Below are positions 11,489 to 24,782 of a stretch of DNA of 64,000 bases, piece after piece. The notes under the pieces were generated by a model that was given only the letters and a program-made list of their open reading frames with translations, did no database searches and was not told where the DNA came from. The translations under genes were made by a program, and so were the position numbers. Each line of letters opens with the position of its first letter. Within the stretch, counting starts at the first letter, position 1. The stretch is from Persicaria tinctoria (taxonomy: Eukaryota > Streptophyta > Magnoliopsida > Caryophyllales > Polygonaceae): assembly GCA_037127255.1 (NCBI GenBank), contig JBANSL010000006.1, positions 87,716,107-87,780,106 on the forward strand. Reading direction: 5' to 3'.

Positions 11489-13458
11489 TGTAACGGCCCG
11501 GGATTATGATTCCCGAGTTACGTTTCGAGGGATGAAACCCCGCGTTAGGATCTTGCGCCCCGAGTACAGGTTGAAGGTTTGAAATTCTAAACTAATGTTT
11601 TCAAAGTGGGATTTCATACCCGAGTTCGAAGGGATCGTTGGAATCCCCGAGGAAGTCCCCTGTACATGTCGTAGGTCTAAACGTGGAAATCAATGGTCAC
11701 ACAAATAACGGAGGTAAAACATCTTGTCATTATTAACGTCATCCTCATCAGCTCATGAGAACCTCCATATCATACTTAGCCAATTTCACATATTACCGGT
11801 TCATATTTACACTTGGCATACAGATATATATCATCAACATCATAATATCTAACATTTAATCTCATATAGTAAATCACCGCAAGTCATGCCATTAGTCACA
11901 CATATCATGTCGTTAGTCAAACACTCATATTACCATTCTAGGTAATCATCGAATAAGTCTTATTCCCAAGTTAGTTCCAAAACCATTTCAAATCCGAAGT
12001 AAACAGTTAAGAGTTCCGACCCTTGAAAATACTCGCTAAATCCCTTTTTCGATTTATTTATTAAATCAATTTTTAACCTTTTATAAAATCTCCAAAAATA
12101 ATATTTTATACCTTAATCCCCAAATAATATTGTATATATATAATACTTTTAATTCCGCTAATTAGTTAAATAATAAACGGATAACCCGAACCGAACCGAA
12201 CCAAACCCAACCCAACCCATCTAATTAAATCCCAAACCGGTTTATCATCGAAACTATTAAATAATGCAACAAAGAGGTGGGGCCCACGAGTCATCCCCAA
12301 CCTCCAATTTCAAATGAGAACTCCCGCACCGCCATGGCTTCCTCGCTCGTGGTCTTGCCGGCGATCGGAGCTTGCTGCGCTCCTCGGCCTCGCCTCTCTT
12401 CGGAGGTCTCGAGCCCACCCGAACGTCCCGCACTCAGCCCACGCTCACTCCCGACTAGCCTAAGCATCGAAAAAGGCTAAAAAAAACGAATCGAAACGGG
12501 GATAAATTCGGAGCTCAACTAGATGGATTTTTTCGCGACTTCGGAGCTATCGATCGGAGAGTTGGGCGTCGTCGGAGGTTCGCGATGGGTCATCGGACCT
12601 GTATCGGATGTGGGTGAGTGTGTTGGTGAAGATCGAAGGCCATTTCGATCGGAAACGAAGGAGAATGGCTTACCGGAGCAAGGCTTCGCGAAACAGAGCA
12701 AGGAGGCTGTTCGGTGGCTCGTCGACGGCGCTTGTGGCTCAAGGGCTGCTGGTGGCGCCTTGGCGGATGCTGGCGGCGCTGGTGGTGGTCCGAAAACAAT
12801 GGGACGGTGGCTAGAGGTGGTGATCGGTGGTGGTTCGAGGGTGCGGCAACGGTGATGGAACGATGGTGATAATGAGCTGTGGTGATATCGATGAAGATGG
12901 AAGGGAGCAGGAAGGAGGAAATAAAAGAGGGAGAGATGGAGTGTAGATGGCGCTGATCTGATATGGTGAACGAGGGAGCAGGTGATAACGGTGGTGATGG
13001 CGTGGAGGAGTGAAGAAGAGGTAGTCGGGGATGGTGAAGTGATGGGAGGTGGCGTACAGAAGAAGAGAGCGTGAGTAGCTTGCTGTAGGTTGCAGGGGAG
13101 TAGAGGAGGGGCTGATGCGACACGAACAAGTGGGGGATTGGACAGGTATTAAATGCGGCACCAGTTAAATCAAATACCCGGTAAAAATAATCCCGAATAC
13201 GTGAATTTCGAAACCCAAAATTAGTTTCCGAATGTTAGTTTCCTCGAATCCCGCCTTCTCGATCAATTAGATTTTTTTAATCGAAAAGGATATCGCCATC
13301 TGATAATTATTTTAAATTCGCGAGGTAACAGGACGGAAATCGCTCGTCAAATTTTATATTCCGGTCGGAATCTGCTAAACGAGTTTTAAAACCGATTTAC
13401 TTTCATTTTTAATTCTCTTTTTCTGAAAAATTAGGATTTGAAAATCCGAGCCTTTACA
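11489..13458 (-). repeat. 3' LTR (left LTR) of the LARD-like element, internally deleted
   Basis: It is 1970 bp against 2921 bp for its partner. Relative to the right LTR it lacks the segment corresponding to about 18896-19867 and a second short piece around 19891-19965. It retains about 25 bp near 11825 and about 70 bp near 12095-12165 that the right LTR has lost. The GC-rich part (12320-12860) contains overlapping frames that simply reflect base composition. Confidence 0.9.
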
Positions 13459-13472
13459 TCATCCACCTCTAA
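13459..13472 (-). other. Polypurine tract of the LARD-like element
   Basis: On the minus strand TTAGAGGTGGATGA stands immediately before the LTR terminus TGTAAAGG. This is the position of the plus-strand primer for LTR retrotransposon reverse transcription. Confidence 0.7.
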
Positions 13473-16400
13473 AAACAAGTCTCGTCCCCGAGACTAAAAT
13501 CATTTTAAAACAGGGGGATAAAGTTTGAAATCGACGAGTCCATGGATCATACCATCGATCCCATGAACACCTCATAAGTGCCCCTATGAGATTCTCACAG
13601 TACCGTTGCCGTGATCATAATATCCCCAATAGATCGTAGGAAGAATGTAATATGGGCCCCTACCACATCCTTAATCTGACTTCTTGGCTATATCATAACT
13701 CGAAAAGCATTACAACATCTCCACTGGGTCTTAGCAAGCAGTCTATAAGGGCCCCTATAAAATGCATGTATCCACTTCGTGGGGCGTCATAATGCAAGCT
13801 CGGTTAGAAAATTTCAAGAGGGTCCTTAGTTTGAAAAGGTTTGGTCTCAAAATCATTGAAGTAATCAATCGCGTTCGATTTCTCTAAATCCAACTCATTC
13901 CTTTTTAAACACCATTCAAAATCCCTTAATCCGATGTTAGTCAAGCAAGTTTCAAATTCAGGAGGTGGAATCATCCACCTCTAAGGGCTAACCCCATATT
14001 TCCTTCCTAGGTTCCATGTCAAAATCAAATTTATTAATTCAGTTCTATCATACTAGCAACTCCAATTCAAGGCATCATATATCATAGCAATCGTATCACA
14101 CCTTCATAATAAGGTCATAATCATGTCATAGGCAGCCACATACCATAACATATCTATCATAATATTATACGGAGTAGGATTCGTCACATCAATCATATCA
14201 ATCAGATAAGCAAATCATACTTATACCAACTACCAAGCATCATCACATTAGAGGCAAACAAAAACTTACGCACGCTAGTATTTCATCAAGTTCAGGGGAT
14301 AATTATTGTTAGCACTAACATTTCACTATCACCTGTGACAATACATCAAGGAATCATCACCGTCTAAAGCATAGAATTCACACAATACTACCCCAAATAA
14401 AGAATTCACCAGGTTACATCCTCAAGAGAATCCGCCTACAACTACCAACCCTAACAAGGCATCAAGGTCATTCTTACCTAGGTCTACCAATTCAATCGAA
14501 TACTAATTATAAACCCCATTGCATCCCGCTCATAATATACTCTCTAGCCTCACAACTGCCCGCAATAAAGGCCAATTACCCAATCCAACTACTAAGCATC
14601 CCAAGTCATATGTCATCAAGCCGTCAGAGAACCAGCCTACTTCGACATCCCGACCTCAAATCCTACTCGACCACCTAAAACCATATCTCGGAGTTCCTGA
14701 TTGCACAATTCCCTTATTCCGACAAGCCTAACAACTCGATCGATTACCAAGACTCTCTATAAAACATACCCTCATCCTAGAGGTCCTCTACCCGTCTCAT
14801 CTTCACCTTCTAAGAGAAATCTCAAGTCACCTCAACTGAATTGCTCTCTTGATTGGCCTAGATGTTCCTTAACAATCTCGCTTACTCTTCCTAGGTCTTC
14901 AAGACTCCGTCTGACCATCATCTTCCAAAGAGACATCTCGAATCACCTTGCTAACCTCATCATACTTCCCGCACCACTAACCACTCTCACTGACCATCCA
15001 CCTCTAAGAAACCAACTCATACTGACCACCTCACACCTGTCACTCTCGACCAACTCTAACACCGAAACCCATCTAGTGCTACTCCCAACCACGAATCACC
15101 AGACCCTCATCACTAGCACCTATCCTCAAAGACCAACCACTGATTTTACCTACTCATCCCATTCCAGAACTCACGAAACCTGAACCACTCATGACTCCTC
15201 AAGCTGACCTAATCTAGATCCTCTTCCCAGCATTATCCGAATTCACCTCAAGTTACCACTATTTAGCCACGACAATTATAACCAACGAAACCTTATGTCA
15301 CCCTAGCTCGAATTACCCATAACATCGCAACTTGACCAATTCTCCCACGATTTGCCAACCGATAGAATTCCCACTGAACTCCTAAGACATCCTCGTCTGA
15401 ATTTCCTAAGTACCATAACTTCACCAACCTTCTAAAATCTCTTATCCTCTTGCGTCCTCAATACCTTCTACTTTGCCTAGTTCCGAAATCCATACTCATA
15501 ATCACCCTATCTTAACCTTAAGACCACAATCTTACTAGGAATCTCAACTACATCCTTGCCTAGCTACCAACCTTTCCTCGAAGACTCCTCTCACATCCTC
15601 AAATACCTCAATAGCCACAATAACCTCCACTCATAAACTCCCTAAGCATTACTAATCCTATCTAAACAACCCCAAATACTCATCACACGAACAACCCTGA
15701 TATGAACAACCCTCGATAATTTCCCAAGCAACCTCATACTATTATTCCTTGACAATTCCTCAACCTCACCCCTTACCGAAATCGCTCCCACTCACAGCAC
15801 ACACCACCTAGTCTCCAAATTCTACGATTCCTCAGACGTTCCTTAATCAATCGTCCTTGACACCTCCCACGATCCGCTCATAGACTATCTAGACACCTTC
15901 CTTAGCACACTAATCCTTCTCACAAAACCTCCCCTCAAGAATCCCTCGATCTACTCCTAGCTCGCCCATCCACCTCTAGGATTATCCTAACTACCTCTAC
16001 TCACACCCACCCTTAAGGTCATTCTCACGAAACTAGTCTAGACCTCAACTGCAACCCTCCTATCCTAAACGCTCACACCGCGCACCCACTACCTATCGAC
16101 ACTTCTAGCTAGGACATCTCCCTCAAAATCTCGACATACTACTCCACTCCTCACCTAAGACTTGCCTGGAGCTCAACTATACTCACTGACCACTATCTCC
16201 GACTAGTCCCAACTCACTCGACTCTACCCAAGCTAACGCATCCATTCGGCACACCCTCTCGCTCATCTCATGACCAAGAACAAAGGCTTCAATCCCTCTA
16301 CCACTTTTCGACCTAGCTTACCGAAGAATATCTCGACTCATGCCCTAGAAGAAGCATCACCACACATATAACCCATAACCTACTCACCAGCAAGTCAGTA

Positions 16401-18650
16401 TACCAAGCACCAAGCCACATCATCATAGAGACAAGTTAGTCAGGCAATCATTGCTACCAATTAAGCACATCCGTCATCACACATTCAATTATGTCAGTTC
16501 TAGGCCTATCATACAACATCAATTCTGATTAGTATAGAAGAATCCACGATTTGAATTAAGAATGATCTTTCTCGTGTCAGCTGGGAGGAACCTGTTCACG
16601 ATTGTCATATTTGAAGCATATTCGTCTTTTTTGCCATCGGTGACGTTGTTCCTAGGGCCTAGGGGTCATGGACCCATCACACTTCCGTTCTGCCGCTCCG
16701 GTGCCATTTGGTCGTCGCTCCTTTCTTGCATATCGGCGCTCATTGAAGGATCATAAGGGTTAGAAGTTACGGAGATAGGGGAGAGACAAAGGTGGACAAA
16801 ACAACTTCCTTAAGAGTTCAGACATGGACCAGGACTAGGGATGACGAGACCAAGGAGAAGATCCCAACCCGAGAGTTACAACGATGCCCTTATAATTGTG
16901 GTACGCAAACACATAAAAATCCAGAGATATCATCACATTATTTCACACTAGTATGCACCTATCTCAAGGAATATCGATTTATGCATTCATAACATGTTCA
17001 TATCATCATCTTTATATGTGCGCAGAACAAGCTAGCAACCTATCATTTCATTCACCAATCATGCTTAACAGACTAAGAACATGTATCCACAGACTGGCAT
17101 GGGACATATATGGCATAAGTTATGCAAGATCTAGCAACATCACAGGATATCATGTGTACGACTTATCACTCATTTAGATACACAATTAAGCAAGTCATAA
17201 TATTACGGAAAGCATGCTACGATGTACCCTAAAAATCATGCTAAGGGTATGGTCAGTTCATGCAGGGTTGGTGTAGCAACTATCTCATCACATACATCCG
17301 TATTCGCATAGTAAGACTAGGACGTCACACAATCATACGAGGGCCTATAACTGGGAGGTATATGTCTTACATGGTACTAGCAATACTCATTAAACATGTA
17401 CACAATCAATGAGGTCCAATAAGTTAATCTGACATGCTAAGTCATCTGATTCACGTTTTAAACATGCAACGAGAGTTGGCCACACTATCATGGACCTAGT
17501 TCATAGGGAGACAGTAATCAGGGGAATTCAATACATACGGTACATACATCCAGTCATAAGTGCAACCATGCAGGGTACCAAGCAAGTCATGCTGAATTAT
17601 ACCAATATAGAATGTCATTAAATCACAAGGAGACTATCATTATAACTTGACAGAATTCTCTAAGGGCAATCACCGACTCACCACCCCATTTCCCCGTGGG
17701 ACGCTGGTATGACTTGCTGGGTAGGACACAAGGACATTCACACCGTTTTCGAGAGGTGAGGGTAGAACTCGTGTTTAGACTCTTGTGGCAAGAAGACATG
17801 GTTGGCCATTACGTGGATCGAAAGGGCTGACTCCATAAGACAACTCACTTCTATCTCGAAACAATTAAAATCCTCACCCCCCACTAGCATACTCAGGTAA
17901 CCCTCACATCCGACACGATTTCCAAAGGTAATCAGTTGACCGACCCAAATTTCTCGTGGAAGACCCTAACCTCAGGTATGAGACTCGATAGAAGCATCGA
18001 TGGTGGGATATGAAACATGACTCAAAATAGGAAGAGCGGATGCTTCTCGACCCTTGCTAACATGCCTAGGTGTAAAGGCTATTCCGACAAGAGAAGAATT
18101 CTGATTACATAAGAACAAGACTTTCTCCCGCTATCCCGTTTGCACGGTTTGTCAACACATGATTCAAGTCAAGGAATATTGATTAGTTCGCTATCCTAAG
18201 CACAATAGCACTTAACACGGAAGCAATCAACAAGATTAATATGATCCTCTTCGATGAGGATCGCCCTCGGGCCCAATTGCATATATGTATATATAACGTA
18301 AGCATAGAGACGATCTATGCCGTCCTTCGAGGGACAGCTGACCGGAGGGGCAAGAACCTCACGGCCTCCTAACTCGACACTCCAACCTTCGTGGTGCTCC
18401 TTGGAGTCTTCTAGGCCCATCTGTAAATAAAAGCTAGTATTTTGCCTACCGTTTCCCGAGTTCTACATCCATAAGGGATGTCTATCGCTTTAGTCTCTAC
18501 GCACGAGATTGTTTCCCCTTTATTCATTTTAGGTTTTAAGTCCAATTAAATTCATTTTGCCCTTTTTAAAACATTTTCCAAAACCGTTTGAAATCATAGG
18601 GCGATTTTCAAAACCTCTTCAACTTATTGTACTCGGATTGCAAAACCTCA
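13473..18650 (-). other. Non-coding interior of the LARD-like element, strongly strand-asymmetric
   Basis: No frame on the sense (minus) strand reaches useful length across about 4.7 kb. From about 14450 to 16350 the plus strand is conspicuously poor in G and rich in C and A, for example 15001-15120. On the minus strand 'CTCGGGGACGAGACT' near 13481 is reminiscent of gypsy sequence close to the 3' LTR. 16562-18200 is more balanced in composition. No RNA gene was recognised. Confidence 0.6.
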
Positions 18651-18662
18651 GCTCTGATACCA
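18651..18662 (-). other. Primer-binding site, initiator-Met tRNA type
   Basis: The minus strand reads TGGTATCAGAGC, the standard plant retrotransposon PBS complementary to the 3' end of initiator methionine tRNA, four bases inside the LTR. It fixes the orientation and identifies the right LTR as the 5' LTR. Confidence 0.9.
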
Positions 18663-18666
18663 CCTT

Positions 18667-19196
18667 TGTAACGGCCCGGGATTATGATTCCCGAGTTATG
18701 TTTCGAGGGATGAAACCCCTCGTTAGGATCTTGCGCCCCGAGTACAGGTTGAAGGTTTGAAATTCTAAACTAATGTTTTCAAAGTGGGATTTCATACCCA
18801 AGTTCGAAGGGATCGTTGGAATCCCCGAGGAAGTCCCCTGTACCTGTCGTAGGTCTAAACGTGGAAAATCAATGGTCACACAAATAACGGAGGTAAAGCA
18901 TAATACAAAGGGGTGCCACGGCAGAGCCAGGTCAAAATAGAGTATAAATAGGGAGAAATCCCAAAAGTATAAATTTGGTGAAGTCAGGGTTCAACACTCA
19001 CTCTCCGCCATATGAATGGACCCCGTCATAACAGCACGAAATCATGGAGTGAAACGGGTACCTGAATCTAAAAAAAAAGAGGGGGATATGGGCCAATCAT
19101 CAGGTCACTCATGCGCGTGTGTAAACACACTCTAAGAGGCATATAATAAGCATCATATCCCTAAGATGAAATGTGTAATGCAATGCGGAAATTAAA

Positions 19197-19245
<49 letters not shown>

Positions 19246-21587
19246 CTGACAGATTAATGTAATGCAGGAAGCGATAAATGGATCCACACCGAATACCAAA
19301 TGGCATGTCCCTCTTTTACCTCCACCCCCCCTTCCGATAGGGCGGAGACTGGCCAGTTCGGTACTATAGCATAGCAATTTCCTCGTGGGGGTGCACAAAC
19401 CACGGCATCATCATATCATATCATCTCATCACTAGCCCGATGGTGCTGGGCTATCATATCATGCTCATATAGACTCAATTGACTCAGGGTACCCGATGAG
19501 GCTGGGCTACCCTATGACCCTAGCAAAGACTCTAGGACTATCACAGATAACGGCCGTTCTCTTGCAAGGACATATAGCAATCATATGGTTTTCATTTTAG
19601 CTCCTAAGCGTGATTCTAAGTCGTATGGTGCATGGACACTAGCCTACTATATAACACCCAGTGCATAGAGCGCCCATCATGAGTAAGTTCGAAGAACTTA
19701 CCTGGAGAAGCGCAGAATCCAAACAATGATCAGCAATGGCAAGCAATCCAACATATCAGAGATCACCTAGTAATCCCATAAATAACATAATAAGTCTAAG
19801 TCTAATTTACACAAAGCACACAAGTCACATATGAAACATATAAGATACACACACATATGACAACTCAAACATCTTGTCATTATTAACATTATCATCTCAT
19901 CTTCAATTCTCATCTTGTCTCATCATATCTCATAAATTAACATCTTTCTCAATTCGATCATAACGTCATCCTCATCAGCTCATGACAACCTCCATATCAT
20001 ACTTAGCCAATTTCACATATTACCGGTTCATATTTACACTTGGCATACAATCTAACATTTAATCTCATATAGTAAATCACCGCAAGTCATGCCATTAGTC
20101 ACACATATCATGTCGTTAGTCAAACACTCATATTAACATTCTAGTTAATCATCGAATAAGTCTTATTCCCAAGTTAGTTCCAAAACTATTTCAAATCCGA
20201 AGTAAACAGTTAAGAGTTCCGACCCTTGAAAATACTCGCTAAATCCCTTTTTCGATTTATTTATTAAATCACTTTTCAACCTTTTATAAAATCTCCAAAA
20301 ATAATAAACGGATAACCTGAACCGAACTGAACCAAACCCAACCCAACCCATCTAATTAAATCCCAAACCGGTTTATCATCGAAACTATTAAATAATGCAA
20401 CAAAGAGGTGGGGCCCACAAGTCATCCCCAACCTCCAATTTCAAATGAGAACTCCCGCACCGCCATGGCTTCCTCACTCGTGGTCTTGCCGGCGACCGGA
20501 GCTTGCTGCGCTCCTCGGCCTCGCCTCTCTTCTGTGGTCTCGAGCCCACCCGAACGTCCCGCATTCAGCCCACGCTCACTCCCGACTAGCCTAAGCATCG
20601 AAAAAGGCTAAAAAAACGAATCGAAACGAGGATAAATTCGGAGCTCACCGAGATGGATTTTTCGCGACTTCAGAGCTATCGATCGGAGAGTTGGGCGTCG
20701 TCGGAGGTTCGCGATGGCTCATCGGACCTGTATCGGATGTGGGTGAGTGTGTTGGTGAAGGTCGAAGGCCATTTCGATCGGAAACGAAGGAGAATGGCTT
20801 ACCGGAGCAAGGCTTCGCGAAACAGAGCAAGGAGGTTGTTCGGTGGCTCGTCGACGGCGATGGTGGCTCAGGGGCTGTTGGTGGCGCCTTGGCGGATGCT
20901 GGCGGCGCTGGTGGTGGTCCGACAACAATGGGACGGTGGCTAGAGGTGGTGATCGGCGGTGGTTCGAGGGTGCGACAACGGTGATGGAACGATGGTGATA
21001 ATGAACTGTGGCGATGTCGATGAAGATGGAAGGGAGCAGGAAGGGGGAAATAAAAGAGGGAGAGATGGAGTGTAGATGGCGCTGATCTGATATGGTGAAC
21101 GAGGGAGCAGGTGATAACGGTGGTGATGGCGTGGAGGAGTGAAGAAGAGGGAGTCGGGGATGGTGAAGTGATGGGAGGTGGCGTACAGAAGAAGAGAGCG
21201 TGAGTAACTTGTTGTAGGTTGCAGAGGAGTAGGGGAGGGGCTGATGCGATGCGAACAAATGGGGGATTGGACAGGTATTAAATGCGGCACCAGTTAAAAC
21301 AAATACCCGGCAAAAATAATCCCGAATACGTGAATTTCGAAACCCAAAATTAGTTTCCGAATGTTAGTTTCCTCGAATCCCGCCTTCTCGATCAATTAGA
21401 TTTTTTTAATCGAAAAGGATATCGCCATCCGATAATTATTTTAAATTCCCGAGGTAACAGGACGGAAATCGCTCGTCAAATTTTATATTCTGGTCGGAAT
21501 CTGCTAAACGAGTTTTAAAACCGATTTACTTTCATTTTTAATTCTCTTTTTCCGAAAAATTAGGATTTGAAAATCCGAGCCTTTACA
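18667..21587 (-). repeat. 5' LTR (right LTR) of the LARD-like element
   Basis: A full-length 2921-bp LTR with termini TGTAACGG and CCTTTACA on the plus strand. It holds a (CA)n(TA)n tract and the GC-rich block at 20450-21000. Shared sequence with the left LTR is nearly identical with scattered substitutions (for example C to A at 18843 and several indels), suggesting an insertion of moderate age. Confidence 0.9.
19196..19245. repeat. (CA)n(TA)n microsatellite inside the LTR
   Basis: About 17 CA dinucleotides are followed by about seven TA dinucleotides. The corresponding segment of the left LTR is deleted, so the two copies cannot be compared. Confidence 0.95.
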
Positions 21588-21592
21588 AGTTT
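21588..21592. repeat. Target-site duplication AGTTT (right copy)
   Basis: Identical to 11484-11488. After it the Ulp1-like gene sequence continues. Confidence 0.85.
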
Positions 21593-23560
21593 TCTTAACC
21601 CTATGGGAACGCCTTTACGGAACCTCTTCTGGAACCTCTTCTTCATCATCTGATGGTACGAGATGCATCAAATCAGTGATGTTATGAAATAGACTCTCTG
21701 TAGCAGAAACATTAACATCAGCAGCAACCCTTGCATCATTCAAATCAGATGAATAACCAAGGATGACAGCAACACCAGAACTGTCATCAACTGCATCATT
21801 TTAAGCACCGACAGTAGTATCATCTCCAACACTGTCACTAGCGACCTCTTTTGGCACACTACTGTCCTTAATGCACTCCGGTGATGAAAGAACAACAGTA
21901 GGAGCACCAATGTCACCAAGCACTTCTTTTGGCACACTAATGTCATTAATGCACTCCATTGTAGAAAGAACAACTGTAGTAGCAACCGAAAGAGCAATAT
22001 TGGTCGAACCTGATAGAATAACTTCAGTGGGAGCAACGCTATAATCATCAGTTCCATCTGGTGAAATAATGACTTCAGTAGGAATAGCAAATACATTGGC
22101 ATTAATGTTATCAACTGAAGCAGACCATGTGACACAACAACAGTTGAAGGGACACCACTGGCAGTAGGAACACTACTGAGATTAAGCTTATCATCTGAAA
22201 CAACCACTTCACTTGAGACAACCACATCAATAAGAGGAACAACAATGTCACCAGTTTCAGCATCAGAAGCAAGGACTTCAGCAGGAGCAAATGCACTGTC
22301 ATCGGCAATCTTATCAACTGAAACAGCAACAATAGGAGGAGGAGGACTACAATCTTTACTTAATTCAGGTGATACATCAACATCAGCAGAAGGGAGAAAC
22401 CTATCATCAGCTTTCTCCGGTGAATCCAGATCTATCCTATTAGCAGTGCAATCAACATCATCCTCTATTGAAGTTCACGCATTAGTTGATGGACGAACAA
22501 AATAATCTGTAGGGTCAGACTCAGTGGAAGTATCGTTGTCATCCTTTTCATGTAAATAGTTAAAAAGATGCCCATGCTGAGAAAGCTGAGAGCAGTTGCC
22601 CCTAATCCCAACCATATCAAGCTTGAGAGCCGCATCCAATTCTTCACGATGCTTTTTTAGAGCGGCTTCACTGTCATCACTATGACTAGGAGAATGAGAT
22701 TCTAGTGAAGCAATTCTCTACTCAAGTACAAGGATCTTAGAAACACACTCTTTCAAATGTGATTCAATCTTGTCAAATGATGCCCTAAAAGAGTTGATAA
22801 TTCCTTCAAGAAATTTGGCTTTTCCAACCAAATCTTTAGCCCAACCAGGAAGATCATCACTTGCAGGAATAGAAGAAGAAGGCAAATTAGGTGGAGACTC
22901 AGACAGAGGGGCACTAAACTTACCACCTGTAGGTGGAACAGGTCTATGTAGCTTAAACTTGGATCTCTTTGGCTTGTAAGCATGAGCTGGAACTTTGTCA
23001 CCCTTCTTTTCTTCTTCATTACCCTTAGAGAGAGATTGGCTCTTTGAAGATTGGCGAGATGGCACCACTCATTGCTTCTTCTTCATAGGCTGATCAACAG
23101 TAGCAGAGCTTCTCAGCTCTCTCTTTTTCACCACATGACAAGTACTGGCATAACTGCGCTTAGACTGTGTAACCACTGCCTACTTGAGAGGAACACAATT
23201 GGCAGAAGTGCGAGTGGACCGTGTCACACCTGCCTTCTTGAAAGGGACAAGACTCTCAAAGTCAGACGTGGCATTAGTGGCAATTAACTTCTTTTTCCCC
23301 AATGCCGAATTTCTGACTACGTCCTTCTTTCGAATAAGAAGTTTAAGATAAGGGAGAGTAGCTTCAACTCCACCATGAAATATAGGATCACTTGATTGCC
23401 TAATACCATGAGCTTGGATACGTAACTTCTTAGCAGATACTACATCACTATCATCAGTACCCAAATCAACGAAAGAAGAAACATATGAATCAATGGCGTC
23501 ATCAGAGACTTCATCCGAAAACGAGAGTCGAGGGCCATTCATAAACTCGACATAAATAGG
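21593..23560 (-). pseudogene. Linker part of the Ulp1-like gene (basic, then acidic and Ser/Thr-rich)
   Basis: Minus-strand frames at 23542-23180, 23068-22718 and down to 21593 read as one low-complexity protein broken by stops. It has a basic K/R-rich part ('KPKRSKFKLHRPVPPTGGK'), a short amphipathic segment ('AKFLEGIINSFRASFDKI'), then an acidic Ser/Asp/Val-rich tail. It ends at 'PSDDEEEVPEE', next to the retrotransposon insertion. Such disordered linkers separate DUF1985 and protease domains in these proteins. No catalytic residues are expected here. Confidence 0.6.
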
Positions 23561-23878
23561 ATGAACAGTTACACCTTAGTAAGGGAACAACAAACAATAT
23601 TACACAATGACAGTTAGGAAGTGGAACAATGAACTAATATCAAATTAATAAAACACAAGAAGAAAAAGGATGCTTACCAAATCTTTTGAAAAAAATTCAG
23701 CACACTTGTCATAGTTAATGCAGAAATCAACATTTTCAATATACCAAACAATAGAGGCAGGTAATCCTTCACAAAATGCAAAGTTACAACATGTCATCGA
23801 AGCAATTTGAGGAATTGCTTCTAAAATCCAAACCTGAGATCAAAACAACGATAAGGACAAAAAATAGAATAAAAGAAC

Positions 23879-23990
<112 letters not shown>

Positions 23991-24035
23991 GGAACTTAAA
24001 AGTAAGTACAAGGGAATTACCTGAAATGCCAAGGG

Positions 24036-24782
24036 CTAACTGAACACATTGTAGCCAAACCTCTCACCTCTGTTGGCTTGTTCTAATCTCATGGCTTTCT
24101 TCAAAAAAGACAGTGTTTCCAAATAGAAAAGACGTCCAAAAAGATACATCGATAATCTGCCCAAATCAGAAACAAGATCAACATATTGTTGACGAACAAG
24201 GTAGTTTTTCCTGTGGGGGAGCAAAACACCATCGATCAGTAATAAGTATGCTAAGGATAGTTTCTTCTGAGACAACTTTGGTTCCTTGTTAAAAATGGCA
24301 ATAAGCCTATCCAAAGGGCACTCAAAAACTCCCAAAAACTCCTCCATATCAACATGAGGAGAGGTAGACTTATTAGAACCATTATCTTCACAAATAAACC
24401 CGGTTACACAACAAAACTCGGCAAGGGAGAACGTTAACAAATGTCGTCCAACTTTAAACCACATTTCATTCCTTTTGTTAGTCTCAACTTCATGTAGAAG
24501 CATGTGGTGGACAAGTTGTGCATAGAAATACAGGTGATCACCAGTATGCACAATTGACCCAAAACAACCATCAATAAGGGCAACCCAATCAGATGAATAC
24601 AACCCCTCCCGAATAACATCAATAATAGCAGGCTTTGAGTACACATTAAGATGTGCACAAAAACGCTTCTTCTCAGAGACAATAAACTTAAATCGAGTAG
24701 ATTCCGTAGGAAATGATGTCTCCAAAGGAGAAGGTTCACTAAATAGCACAATATCTTTACCTGAACAACATATCAATATCAA
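24036..24782 (-). CDS. DUF1985-type exon of the Ulp1-like gene
   Basis: An uninterrupted frame of 248 residues, the longest clean remnant of the gene. It contains 'GSIVHTGDHLYFYAQLVHH', 'WFKVGRHLLTFSLAEFCCVT' and 'LLLIDGVLLPHRKNYL'. These fit DUF1985, a domain found mainly in plant transposon-encoded proteins in front of Ulp1 protease domains. The real start may lie upstream, since the frame opens near the promoter-proximal TGTCAYCA region. It ends at a splice donor or frame end next to the microsatellite-bearing intron. The domain name is from memory of the family pattern. Confidence 0.7.
   Translation of the reverse strand: MILICCSGKDIVLFSEPSPLETSFPTESTRFKFIVSEKKRFCAHLNVYSKPAIIDVIREGLYSSDWVALIDGCFGSIVHTGDHLYFYAQLVHHMLLHEVETNKRNEMWFKVGRHLLTFSLAEFCCVTGFICEDNGSNKSTSPHVDMEEFLGVFECPLDRLIAIFNKEPKLSQKKLSLAYLLLIDGVLLPHRKNYLVRQQYVDLVSDLGRLSMYLFGRLFYLETLSFLKKAMRLEQANRGERFGYNVFS

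Larger units (their letters stand above)
11489..21587 (-). mobile_element. Complete non-coding LTR retrotransposon (LARD-like, Ty3/gypsy type)
   Basis: Two related LTRs (11489-13458 and 18667-21587) flank a 5.2-kb interior. The minus strand is the element's sense strand. The primer-binding site TGGTATCAGAGC (18651-18662) abuts the right LTR and the purine-rich TAGAGGTGGATGA abuts the left LTR. LTR termini are TGTAAAGG...GGCCGTTACA. The interior has no gag or pol frame, so it is a large retrotransposon derivative or an extremely decayed element that must have depended on proteins in trans. The 5-bp target duplication is perfect. It interrupts the Ulp1-like gene, so it inserted after the MULE acquired that gene. 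Confidence 0.9.

Noticed and set aside
12277..13161. Ser/Pro/His-rich frames of 116 and 179 codons, repeated at 20719-21290
   Set aside because: They lie in the GC-rich part of the two LTRs of one element. The repetition is LTR identity and not gene duplication, and there is no domain.
14519..15183. Plus-strand frames of 70 and 160 codons, Thr/Pro/Leu-rich
   Set aside because: They are on the antisense strand of the LARD-like interior, in a G-poor stretch where stops are rare in some frames.
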